A stretch of DNA of 14,239 nucleotides from Cyclostephanos tholiformis (lineage: Eukaryota; Bacillariophyta; Thalassiosirophyceae; Thalassiosirales; Thalassiosiraceae), in assembly GCA_036939975.1 (NCBI GenBank), contig JALLPB010000201.1, forward strand, positions 6,249 through 20,487, written 5' to 3'. Each line of letters begins with the position of its first letter. Position 1 is the first letter of the stretch. Shown here one piece after another: positions 1 to 7,780 of this stretch. A program made the translations under genes and the position numbers. The notes beneath the pieces were generated by a model. That model searched no databases. It was given only the letters and a program-made list of their open reading frames with translations, and was not told the origin of the DNA.

Positions 1-68
1 TTCCCCCTCTCTCTCGAGACATCGCTCATCGTTCACTCTCCTCTCGCCCAAACACGAAACGGAAACAG
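1..68 (+). other. 3' end of an intron in the DBP3-like gene
   Basis: The first 68 bases read as the tail of an intron on the + strand. They have a pyrimidine-rich stretch (about 1-49) and end in ACAG at 65-68. Splicing at 68|69 leaves 'GC AAG ACG CTG GCA TTT', so a G donated by the upstream exon would restore the Gly of helicase motif I (Gly-Lys-Thr, then Leu-Ala-Phe). Reading straight through instead gives a defective motif with only Glu-Thr-Gly before Lys-Thr. The motif logic is seen in the sequence; the intron itself is inferred because its donor lies outside the window. Confidence 0.7.
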
Positions 69-1237
69 GCAAGACGCTGGCATTTTCCATGCCCGCGCTA
101 TCCCTAATGTCGAAGGACGTGTCGCACTCGAACAAGGTCGGACGTACGCCGCGCATGCTCGTGCTCGCTCCCACGCGAGAGCTCGCGATGCAATCCCAGA
201 AGGTCCTCGAGGAATTCGGTAAGGTCGTTAACGTATCGTCTTTGGTCATATACGGCGGCGTGCCCAAGCCGCCTCAGAAGGACGCGTTGCGTAAGGGCGT
301 CGATTGCGTCGTTTGTACCCCCGGGCGTCTCAAGGACCTGATCAACGAGGGGGTATGCGACCTCGGCAACGTCCGACATCTCGTCCTCGACGAGGCCGAT
401 CGGATGCTCGATATGGGATTCGAGGAGGACGTACGGTACATCATATCGATGTGCCCCCCCAGGGAAAGTCGACAGACGGCCATGTTCAGCGCCACGTGGC
501 CGGCGGCGATACAGCGACTCGCGTTGGAATTCATGATCGATCCCGTTTGCATATACGTCGGATTCGAGTGCATACTGGGAAGCAACGGAGAGAATTCCAT
601 CGACGATGCGCTATCGGCGAACAGGCGAGTCGCGCAGACCGTCGAGGTGATCGACGATCGGGCGCGGGAGCAACGATTGTCGGAGTTGCTGAAGAAGTAC
701 GCATCCGGCAAGCGCGGCAGGGATAGGATACTCGTCTTCGCTCTTTACAAGAAGGAGGCCGCGAGGCTCGAGATCACGTTGAATCGGTGGGGATATAACT
801 GCGCGAGCATACACGGCGACAAGACCCAGGACGCGCGTAATCGCGCACTCGCGGAGTTCAAGGACGGATCTTGTCCCATCCTAGTGGCGACGGACGTCGC
901 CGCTCGCGGATTGGACATACCGGACGTTGAGGTGGTATTGAATTACACGTTCCCCCTCACTATCGAGGATTACGTTCACAGGATCGGTAGGACAGGCAGG
1001 GCGGGCAAGAGCGGGATAAGTCACACGTTCTTCCAACCGGGGGATAAGAGCCACGCCGGCGAATTGCAGCAGGTGATGAGACAGGCCGGTCAGGACGTGC
1101 CAGAGGAGCTTATGCGCTTCGGTAGCACGATCAAGAAGAAGGAGCACAAACTTTACGGGGCGCACTCGGGACCGGTGGGGGGGGTGCCGATGAAGAAGGC
1201 GGTAAAAATCACGTTCGATAGTGATGATGACGCGTAG
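69..1237 (+). CDS. DBP3: DEAD-box ATP-dependent RNA helicase, DBP3-like (3' exon, N-terminus outside window)
   Basis: Terminal exon of a DEAD-box RNA helicase. Numbering from Met at base 89, the motifs appear in order: end of motif I (GKTLAF, just upstream), Ia PTRELA (28-33), TPGR (77-80), DEAD (101-104), SAT (134-136), IV region ILVFALYKKEAAR (214-226), ATDVAARGLDIP (267-278) and HRIGRTGRAG (297-306). All residues for ATP binding, hydrolysis and RNA binding in this part are present. The tail after the helicase core (FGSTIKKKEH..YG, then KKAVKITFD) and the phrase FALYKKEAAR match yeast Dbp3p rather than DBP2/DDX5. In yeast, Dbp3p is nucleolar and aids 27S pre-rRNA processing for the 60S subunit; that role is inferred here. 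Bases 89-91 are an internal Met, not the start: the frame is open upstream to the acceptor at 68. The protein ends in a short acidic SDDDA. Family call very secure; DBP3 orthology likely. Confidence 0.9.
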
Positions 1238-1483
1238 TGGAATAATGATGTCAATGCACTCCATGTCAGACTCTCTGCAGTAATTCATTTGTTTGATATT
1301 TAAGAACATTAGCAAGATATGTGCCTTGCCACTTTTCTTTGGTTCTTATTGTGTTCCTGTTCAAATTTCTATTGAAATGATACTTTCCTTCTATCTGCAA
1401 CTGTTGCTTCTGTAATTGAATATCATCCCTGCAAACACGTTAGCATCAAACTCAACTCAAGTGTTTCGATATAATTTTTAGGG
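1238..1483. other. 3' UTR / intergenic sequence after DBP3
   Basis: AT-richer stretch after the DBP3 stop codon with stops in all forward frames. It probably holds the 3' UTR. No RNA gene, repeat or conserved ORF was recognised; a minus-strand ORF here (881-1315) is a shadow of the helicase. Confidence 0.5.
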
Positions 1484-1708
1484 ATGAAAAAGCCCAACGA
1501 CCAACGAGTAAACATAACCATGAGACAGCAAATCACAAGCTTAGGCAAACAGTTTACTGTGAAAGGTACCATAGACACTTACGATGGCAACCGTCGTGAC
1601 TTAGCAGAAAAAGTGAACGACGTCGCGGGCAAGGTTCGTGTTCATCGGCACGCCTTCAGGGTGATTGGGGGGACGTCCATGAACTCCACCACGAGGAGGG
1701 GTTGCTGA
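1484..1708 (+). CDS. Short hypothetical ORF (74 codons), doubtful
   Basis: An open frame of 74 codons that I do not recognise. It is basic, with a locally protein-like middle (QFTVKGTIDTYDGNRRDLAEKVND) and no signal peptide, membrane helix or known motif. It sits just after an AT-rich stretch ending in TTTTTAG (about 1475-1481), which looks like a splice acceptor, so it could instead be an exon or a gene remnant. Its codon use lacks the CGA/GTC bias of its large neighbours. Coding status is uncertain. Confidence 0.25.
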   Translation: MKKPNDQRVNITMRQQITSLGKQFTVKGTIDTYDGNRRDLAEKVNDVAGKVRVHRHAFRVIGGTSMNSTTRRGC

Positions 1709-1739
1709 GTGTGTTTTTGTGGGTTTCATTGATAATCTC

Positions 1740-1763
1740 TAGGCTAAGGTAGCTCGAAGCCTA
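1740..1763. repeat. Small stem-loop in intergenic DNA
   Basis: TAGGCT (1740-1745) pairs perfectly with AGCCTA (1758-1763) across a 12-base loop. No poly-T tail or RNA gene consensus accompanies it, so its role is unknown and it may be chance. Confidence 0.3.
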
Positions 1764-1845
1764 TACCTAGTTTTCCGCGCTGGATTCAGATTTTCCAAAT
1801 TCGGCCATTAACCAGTGATTTAGCGCACTCTTATCAAGGCGAGTT

Positions 1846-1884
1846 GCGGGTAAATCGAGAAAATCGCGAGAAGCGGTAAATCGC
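1846..1884. repeat. Near-direct repeat of GCGG(G)TAAATCG
   Basis: The phrase GCGGGTAAATCG (about 1846-1857) recurs as GCGGTAAATCG (about 1873-1883), separated by a GA-rich spacer containing AAAATCGCGAG. It falls in a gene-free stretch, and no protein-coding frame explains it. It could be a regulatory element or a remnant of a longer repeat. Confidence 0.3.
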
Positions 1885-1911
1885 CCTGTATCACTTTAAA
1901 AAAATAATGAG

Positions 1912-2250
1912 ATGATCAAGCACGCCGACTGTATCAAAAGACTACCCTTTTTTCAGACCCAATTGGCCGGTTCAGCAGGGCCGATCGGCTGGTCCTTGGC
2001 GATGACGGACGACGACGAGACGGCAAGGCTGAAGTCTACTGGCGGAGAAGCTAACACAACAATCAAATGGGGAGTAGAAGGACCGGACTCATTGCTCGAC
2101 CAACTGGGGAGGAGGTGCTCGACGGCTCGACAGGGGGGGGAGCGGTTAGGACGGCCGAATGGCTCTACGGGTGGTGGAGAGGATTGGAAGGAACAGGGAA
2201 GAGGGGAGGGGGGGGGGTTGGATGAATTGACGACTTTCATCAATGCATAG
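1912..2250 (+). CDS. Low-complexity ORF (112 codons), probably not a gene
   Basis: Open frame of 112 codons, Gly/Glu-rich towards its end, with no recognisable domain. The opposite strand is also open over nearly the same bases (1953-2291), as expected when a purine-rich, stop-poor stretch gives ORFs by chance. It contains G runs of 8 and 9 bases around 2134-2141 and 2209-2217. Recorded for completeness; most of 1709-2349 otherwise shows nothing I can name. Confidence 0.15.
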   Translation: MIKHADCIKRLPFFQTQLAGSAGPIGWSLAMTDDDETARLKSTGGEANTTIKWGVEGPDSLLDQLGRRCSTARQGGERLGRPNGSTGGGEDWKEQGRGEGGGLDELTTFINA

Positions 2251-2349
2251 AAAATACAAGTTGCTGTCTGGGTAACTAGTTTTGTCTGCAATGATCTCCA
2301 AGTTTGTTTTTATAGAAGCATCATCAGCGTTACTTCTGAAAGCAAAGAT

Positions 2350-3335
2350 TCATTCATTCTCTTTCAAATATCGACCAAATCTGTCCAATGCCTTAACGAT
2401 TTCACCGGCAATAATAGGATCATACATTGAATGTCCACTTTGCACTACTATACGTAACTCCATGTCTTTCCATACATGATGCAGATCGAGGGCGGTGTCT
2501 GGGGGACATATAGCGTCGTTGCCGCCCTGTATGGCAATGGTTGGCGGGAGTGGAAAGGAGGATGATTTCGTGGTCGATCTCGATAACGATTCAATGTGAG
2601 AGGAGGTCTGAGATGACGATGTGAGTTGCGGCATTCGGGGTGGCAATGATGACGAATACCAGGATGAGCCAATGCCACCTACGTCCTCTGATGGCGGTGG
2701 CAGCTCCAAGGATAAAAACGATGCGTACGGCCCTATGCAGTAGTCATCATTAGCGCTGTAAAAAGCGGTGAGCATCGATTGAGCTGGGATGTATGTTGCT
2801 CGATCGAAGGTTGATTTATTGTTGTCGGGAACACAGCCCTTTGCTGCACTTTTGCCAACAGTTGAAATGGAGACTGCTGGTTGAACAGGGATTGGCCCAA
2901 CACTCACGCCATCTGAATTCTTCATTGACGTCCGAGCTAAAGATAACGTCGATGTGGAAGTGGAGGGAGGAGAAGAAAACCGTCGTAATGATTGTACCAT
3001 TTCGTCTGATGGATTTACTCTTGTTGAATTTCCAACAGATATACTGACGAAGGATGAGTTTTTCCAAACCCTTGCATCCTCGTAAGTCCACGACTTTGCA
3101 GATGGATACCAGACCAGCACGGCATTGGCGCCATCTTCCTTCATCGCCTCCTCCCCACCATTAGAGTTGCTTTCTCGATCGCTATCGGGCGTCACCGTCC
3201 TGCGATCGAGAAAGCCGGACGAATAAATTCCCATCTCCCATCGCAGCCACGACTTGACGGAATCGTAGCGCGCGACCGGATCGGATCCCAACAGCAGGTG
3301 GTAATATCTGTGCAACGTTTCGCGTCGAGACGTCG

Positions 3336-3393
<58 letters not shown>

Positions 3394-4515
3394 TGATGGT
3401 CGCGAGGCTTCGACGTTCCCCCGTCTGTTGAAAGGAAACTTCGGCGCCGTATCGCGACGGGTTTCGCTCCCCCTGCGAAATTCTTCCCACCCCTTCGTGA
3501 AGACCTCGGCGGCCGTCGTGGTGGTCGAGACGGCGGCGGGTGTAACGGTCATCGACGACGACAACGACGACGACGAAGAGGACTCGTACCTCTCCCTCCC
3601 ATCTTGGACTCCCAGTAACGATCTTAGATTCGAGGTGGACCCGACGACGATGCCGCCCCTGCCGTTCCCAGTCGTTGTCGATGGGAGGGATGGCGAGGAC
3701 GAAGTAGGAGGGGGGGGATCCCCGAAGAGCCAGTCGATCTCGCGCGGGCGGAACAGGCACACGCCCCGTAGTACCATCGACCGGACGCAACGCGGGTACG
3801 CGTGGGCGTATGCCATCGCCAACGTGCACCCCCACGATCCGCCGAGTATCACGTCCCACGGTCTCGTCGTTTCCATCCCCCCCCCCTCGCCGTCGTTATC
3901 GTCGATGCGTCCGTCGTCGTGATTGTCGTATTCGTATTCGACGTCGTCATTTTCATAATCGCGGCCGCGACCGCGGCGTACTCGACCGAGCAATCGCAAG
4001 CGCAATCGCTCGACGTCCGAGACCAAATACTCCAGGGTGTTGTGCCCGACCTCCCCCGTCGGGATGCTGCGGCCGCATCCGCGCTGGTCAAGCAATACCA
4101 CGTTCTCGTAAACTGCCGGATCGAAGAAGCGCACGTGATTCGGGTAGCATCCCGCACCGGGACCGCCGTGTAGGAAGAGGGCTGTGAGTCCATCGCCCAC
4201 CGCCGTGGGGTTGTTTCGTCGACGTCGTTTTCCTCGATCGACGTTTTCTCCCGCCTCCGACGATGTCGACGAAATCGACGAACGGAGGCGACGATGGACC
4301 TCGTAATATAGGACGTGATTCGAGCCATCCTCGGCGGGCATCGTCCCGGACGTCGTCCTCGTCGTCCATCCGTCGTCCCGTGACGTCGTTTCCGATGCGG
4401 ATGCCGACGAGGGCGGATCGTAGTCGTAGTCGTCGTGATCGCGCCCATCGGACGATGGTGGTGGGATATCGTACAGCCTACGCAAAATCGGCGGCTCTTC
4501 CGACTCCCCCGCTCC

Positions 4516-4546
<31 letters not shown>

Positions 4547-4944
4547 CCGACGATTGTCGTCGACGGGACGAATTTCGGCGCGGTGAGGGGGGGTAGGAGG
4601 ATGCCCCCCCCCCCCCGATGACGGAATTTAGTACTACCAGGCAACGACGAACGTCCGTCGTCCCACCATCGTCGTTCGATGCGACGGGTGGGGGGATATC
4701 GTCTCGTCGGTGTCAACGGCACGAGCCAGGCGTCGGCCGTCGTCGTCGTCGTCGTGGTCGTCGTCGTGGTCATCGCCGCATCGCGACGATCATCGTGACG
4801 TCCGTGGGGAAGGGGATTTCGACGACGCGATGATGGGCGATGGTGTGATGTCATTGCGATAATGACGACGACGAAGACTACGACGACGACGGGGGGGGAT
4901 GTCCGCGACTGAGAGGGGATGATGGCCGTCATCGTCACTCTCAT
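2350..4944 (-). CDS. Proline iminopeptidase-like alpha/beta hydrolase (peptidase family S33) with low-complexity expansions
   Basis: An 864-residue serine peptidase of the prolyl aminopeptidase type, a family that removes N-terminal proline from peptides. Visible in order: hydrophobic N-terminus (about 18-31); Thr tract, then ADAW (70-73); oxyanion motif HGGPG (259-263); LDQRGCGRS (285-293); nucleophile elbow GGSWG with Ser370; cap-region W..WE; Asp810 in GGNDAICP; His838 in SGHSMYD. The full triad is present, so activity is plausible. Bacterial relatives are about 310-320 residues with Ser and Asp about 155 apart; here they are 440 apart because the cap is swollen by Ser-, Thr- and Asp-rich insertions. 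A 45-residue acidic insert also precedes the nucleophile. The hydrophobic segment and ADA|W resemble a diatom secretory/plastid leader, but about 40 basic residues lie between them, so targeting is unsure. Alternative starts are Met5 and Met31. Some inserts could be in-frame introns. Transcribed divergently from the PCIF1-like gene. Confidence 0.85.
3337..3393 (-). repeat. Triplet microsatellite (CGA/TCG)19 encoding poly-Ser
   Basis: Nineteen uninterrupted CGA units on the + strand, read as TCG serine codons in the peptidase gene on the minus strand. It lies in the cap region, away from the triad. A pure tract this long is prone to unit gain and loss. Confidence 0.9.
4516..4542 (-). repeat. 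Triplet microsatellite (CGT/ACG)9 encoding poly-Thr
   Basis: Nine uninterrupted CGT units on + (ACG, threonine on minus), in the N-terminal linker of the peptidase before its hydrolase core. A related, interrupted Thr tract of 11 codons lies at about 4738-4770 near the N-terminus. Confidence 0.85.
4604..4616 (-). repeat. 13-base C run inside the peptidase coding frame
   Basis: An uninterrupted run of 13 C on + (G on the coding strand), read as a Gly stretch in the peptidase N-terminal region. A miscount of one base would break the link between the N-terminal leader and the catalytic core, so the leader's assignment depends on this run. Confidence 0.8.
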
Positions 4945-5124
4945 CGTGGACTAAAAAAACCAAAAAAAAAAAGTAAAACGTCCGTCCACAGCCTGCTCGC
5001 TCCTTAAATACTTCGCTGAAATCTTTCGGGCGGGCTAGCTCCCGCCGTATAGAAAAATAGGGAGGGCAAAAAAAAGCTCGCCCATTCATTCTCTTCTTCT
5101 ACTACAATACTCCTGACATACGCC
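4945..5124. promoter_or_regulatory. Divergent (bidirectional) promoter region between the peptidase and PCIF1-like genes
   Basis: The start codons of the two outward-facing genes are only 180 bases apart, so both core promoters must lie here or within the genes. Seen in it: A-runs at about 4953-4971, TTAAATA (5003-5009) and TATAGAAAAATA (5049-5060) as TATA-like candidates, a short stem GGCGGG/CCCGCC (5029-5034 with 5041-5046), and a pyrimidine-rich stretch (5087-5104) just before the + start. Which elements are used is not shown by the sequence. Confidence 0.5.
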
Positions 5125-7725
5125 ATGAACTACGTCCGGGGCGATGACGACGTCCTCGCCCTTCTCGACGAAATGGGCGGCGGCGGCGGCGGCGTCGTCT
5201 TCGGTGGCACGTCAAACAGCGCAACTCTCGGCGGATGTCGTCGACGACACGATGCTCCCCCCGACGTCGACACATTGGCGTCGTCGTCCGCGACCGCCGC
5301 GGGCATAACGTCGTCGTCGTCGTCGTCGTCCGTCCCATCCCCCCTCCATCCCACCCCCCCTCCTCCCCCCTCCTCCTTCCTCCGAGGGGGTGGAAGAGGT
5401 GTCGACCCGCACGTCGAAATCGCTCGTCGTCGATGTCACGAGAAATTCAAGGCTGGATTTTACGACCTCTTCCGATCGTGCTGTCACGATCATCATCGTC
5501 GCGAACAGCCAGTCCACGCCGTGAGTTCAGCCACGACGACGAAGGAGGGGGGGACGTCGAGGGAGGAGAAAGAAAGGACGAAGAAGACGACGGCGACAAC
5601 GACTAATACATTGACCGAACGAGATTTCGCGATACGATCGATCATATCCTCGACGTGGCAGTCCATGCCGCCCCACGCGGTCTGGGAGAGGTATCAATTC
5701 GGGCTCAAGGCACTGGAGGCGGATTGCGTCCGGGGAACAAACGAGGGGGCGGTCGTCGTCGGGGGGGGAGTCGTCGTTAACCGTCGCCACGTCACCGTCG
5801 CCACCTCCGCTACGACGACGACGACGACGGCGCGCGAGACGCTCGCGCGTATCGTCGAGGGGAGGAGAATGCGAGGTCCGACGGCGTGGGAACCCCTCCT
5901 TCCGGTGAAGTCCGTATTCGACGACGATTTCGATAACGACCAATACGACGACGACGGGGGGATGAGGAGGCGGATCATCAATGATAGGTATCGCGATGGA
6001 TCGCTCGTCCTGCTTAGGGGGGAGGTCGAATTTCAATTTCGACGGACGTTCAAATGTCGTCGCGATCGCTCGTGGATACAGGGATTGCGCGCATCGCTCG
6101 TGAACTGTGGTGGTGGTGGTGGTGCGTCGCTCGGGAAGGAGAAGACGAGGAGGGGGGGGGAGGGGGGGGGGGAGGAGGGGAAAATACTCGTCACTTCGAC
6201 GACTACGACATCGATTGACGAAAACGACATCGACGACGAGGATTTCGTCCTACGGACCGTATTCCGATCACGACCATTCGTAAATATCACGCACAAGCTT
6301 CATAGGAAGTTCCTCGTCCTCGCCGGGGAATGGCATTCGACCTTCCTATCCGAATTGCGTAAGTTATCGAATAGGTCGATAATCGAGGAGGGGAGGCGCG
6401 GCGAATGTAGCCGGGGGGGGGGTAAGAAGCGCAAGCGCGGTACCGATCGCGGCGTGCCCAGGATCGCGTTGGCGGACGACCGCGACCACGACAAAGACGA
6501 AGAGGTTGACGACGATCCCATCGGCGGCGGGGAAGGAGGGGATGGGCGTATCGATATGCGACAACTAGCGGTGACGTTCGGTGGGATATCCCTCCGTATC
6601 AACGCGACGCACGAGGCGAAGTTGCGTGTCATGTACCGACGCTCGCTTCGGGGTGGATGCAATCGGTCCGGCGGGCGCGAACGAGACGACGACGCCGCCA
6701 TCGACGAGCACCTGCGGCATGAATACCCGAGGCTGCTATTCTCGTTGTTGCTCCGATACGACGCGCTGGAGGGTGCGGGATTGCAGTCCGCCGTGCCACC
6801 CGCCGTGTTCCGATACCTACGCGCACGGTTCGGAAGTGGCGTCTTCGAATGCTTCGCGAGTCCGTTCAATTGTCACTGGTCCGGAAGATCGTCGGACAAC
6901 GATGATGACGACAACGACGACAATAACGACGATGACACTGGGTCAGGAGAGGGAGGGAGATACGGCAGCGCGTTCATCGATACAGACGCCCCATTCGGAT
7001 CGGCGGGGAGTTTCTTCGATTTAGACTTCTCGAATGGGGGTTGCTATCAGGCAAACCCACCGTTTGCAACAAAGTTTATCGAGCAGATGTACCGTCGAAT
7101 GGATCATTACCTGACAACGACTGACGTTCCAGGGATACCGCTCATGTTTGTAGTCTTTGTGCCGTCATGGTCCGAAAGCGCTGATTACAAGATGATCGAG
7201 ACATCTCTCCATGTGACTCGACATGTTCTCCTAAGCCAGAGAGATGACGTTCATTATTACGCCGAGGGCACGCAGCATCGTCGTCGTTCCTCAAACAGAG
7301 ACGGAGGAGGTCACAGGATAGCCTCGTTCGACACGAGTGTATTCTTCCTCCAGAACGAAGCCGCCAGGGAGAGGTGGCCACTTCGGGACGATGATGGGAT
7401 TATTCTGAAGGCCGCCTTCTCCATGAATTCGATCGAAGGCGAGGGTTTCCGGGAATGCGGTAAGGATGATCTCCGTAGGAAAAAGATTGCACGAGATCGC
7501 AAGGTCGAGACTATGTCTGCGGTGAGTCGACGATGGAATGAGATCAGTAACCCGGTGTCGCTATCAGCCAAGAGAGGGAGGAGAAAGGCGAAGGGAGCCA
7601 GGACAGAGAGTGAATCTTTTCGTGGCTCGATCAAAACGAAAAAGCTCATGATTGGGGGGCAAGATGAGCTGAACATCCTCGTCTCGATGGGGATATTAGA
7701 CGGAGAACTACCTAAACGAATTTGA
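5125..7725 (+). CDS. PCIF1/CAPAM-like mRNA cap-adjacent adenosine N6-methyltransferase
   Basis: An 866-residue protein whose C-terminal half matches the PCIF1 (CAPAM) methyltransferase core. Metazoan PCIF1 makes m6Am at the first transcribed nucleotide next to the m7G cap, using S-adenosylmethionine; the same role is inferred here. Visible: a helical region (about 165-200, ERDFAIRSII...W..YQFGLKALE); FECFASPFNC (574-583); DTDAPFGS (619-626), the expected SAM-binding neighbourhood; catalytic NPPF (644-647) followed by FIEQMYRRM; FVVFVPSW, a core strand; VFFLQN further on; and a basic tail (KRGRRKAKGAR) that could be a nuclear signal. The first 160 residues are Gly/Ser/Pro/Thr low complexity, and no WW domain is visible. 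An acidic loop (about 590-606) interrupts the core between FECFASPFNC and DTDAPFGS. A GTGAGT at 5521 could be a donor, but the frame stays open through it, so unspliced reading was kept. Confidence 0.88.
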   Translation: MNYVRGDDDVLALLDEMGGGGGGVVFGGTSNSATLGGCRRRHDAPPDVDTLASSSATAAGITSSSSSSSVPSPLHPTPPPPPSSFLRGGGRGVDPHVEIARRRCHEKFKAGFYDLFRSCCHDHHRREQPVHAVSSATTTKEGGTSREEKERTKKTTATTTNTLTERDFAIRSIISSTWQSMPPHAVWERYQFGLKALEADCVRGTNEGAVVVGGGVVVNRRHVTVATSATTTTTTARETLARIVEGRRMRGPTAWEPLLPVKSVFDDDFDNDQYDDDGGMRRRIINDRYRDGSLVLLRGEVEFQFRRTFKCRRDRSWIQGLRASLVNCGGGGGASLGKEKTRRGGEGGGEEGKILVTSTTTTSIDENDIDDEDFVLRTVFRSRPFVNITHKLHRKFLVLAGEWHSTFLSELRKLSNRSIIEEGRRGECSRGGGKKRKRGTDRGVPRIALADDRDHDKDEEVDDDPIGGGEGGDGRIDMRQLAVTFGGISLRINATHEAKLRVMYRRSLRGGCNRSGGRERDDDAAIDEHLRHEYPRLLFSLLLRYDALEGAGLQSAVPPAVFRYLRARFGSGVFECFASPFNCHWSGRSSDNDDDDNDDNNDDDTGSGEGGRYGSAFIDTDAPFGSAGSFFDLDFSNGGCYQANPPFATKFIEQMYRRMDHYLTTTDVPGIPLMFVVFVPSWSESADYKMIETSLHVTRHVLLSQRDDVHYYAEGTQHRRRSSNRDGGGHRIASFDTSVFFLQNEAARERWPLRDDDGIILKAAFSMNSIEGEGFRECGKDDLRRKKIARDRKVETMSAVSRRWNEISNPVSLSAKRGRRKAKGARTESESFRGSIKTKKLMIGGQDELNILVSMGILDGELPKRI
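6152..6172 (+). repeat. Paired 9-G and 11-G runs inside the PCIF1-like coding frame
   Basis: Nine G (6152-6160), one A, then eleven G (6162-6172), read as Arg-Gly-Gly-Glu-Gly-Gly-Gly. A second run of 10 G is at 6413-6422. Both sit in low-complexity spacers, but an error in either would cut the N-terminal half off from the catalytic core. Confidence 0.85.
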
Positions 7726-7780
7726 TTTTGAGTTCCTCTTTAGTCACTTTTCCCGGGATGCCAGTCGAGAATCTTATTTT
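7726..7780. other. 3' flank of the PCIF1-like gene
   Basis: Short AT-rich non-coding flank after the stop of the PCIF1-like gene; nothing else recognised in it. Confidence 0.4.

Noticed and set aside
2784..2907. Possible intron in the peptidase (GTGAGT donor on minus, CAG acceptor)
   Set aside because: The 124-base length would put the downstream Asp and His motifs out of frame.
3182..3859. 225-codon minus-strand ORF overlapping the peptidase in another frame, with a long poly-Val run
   Set aside because: The poly-Val is the poly-Ser triplet tract read out of frame, and the peptidase motifs are in the other frame.
5521..5623. Possible intron in the PCIF1-like gene (GTGAGT donor, ACTAAT branch-like motif, AG at 5622-5623)
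   Set aside because: Its 103-base length would shift the frame away from the catalytic core. The uninterrupted frame is the simpler reading.
5527..6036. Long minus-strand ORFs opposite the PCIF1-like gene
   Set aside because: Arg/Ser/Val/Asp-rich shadows produced by CGA/GTC triplets of the real gene; no conserved motifs.
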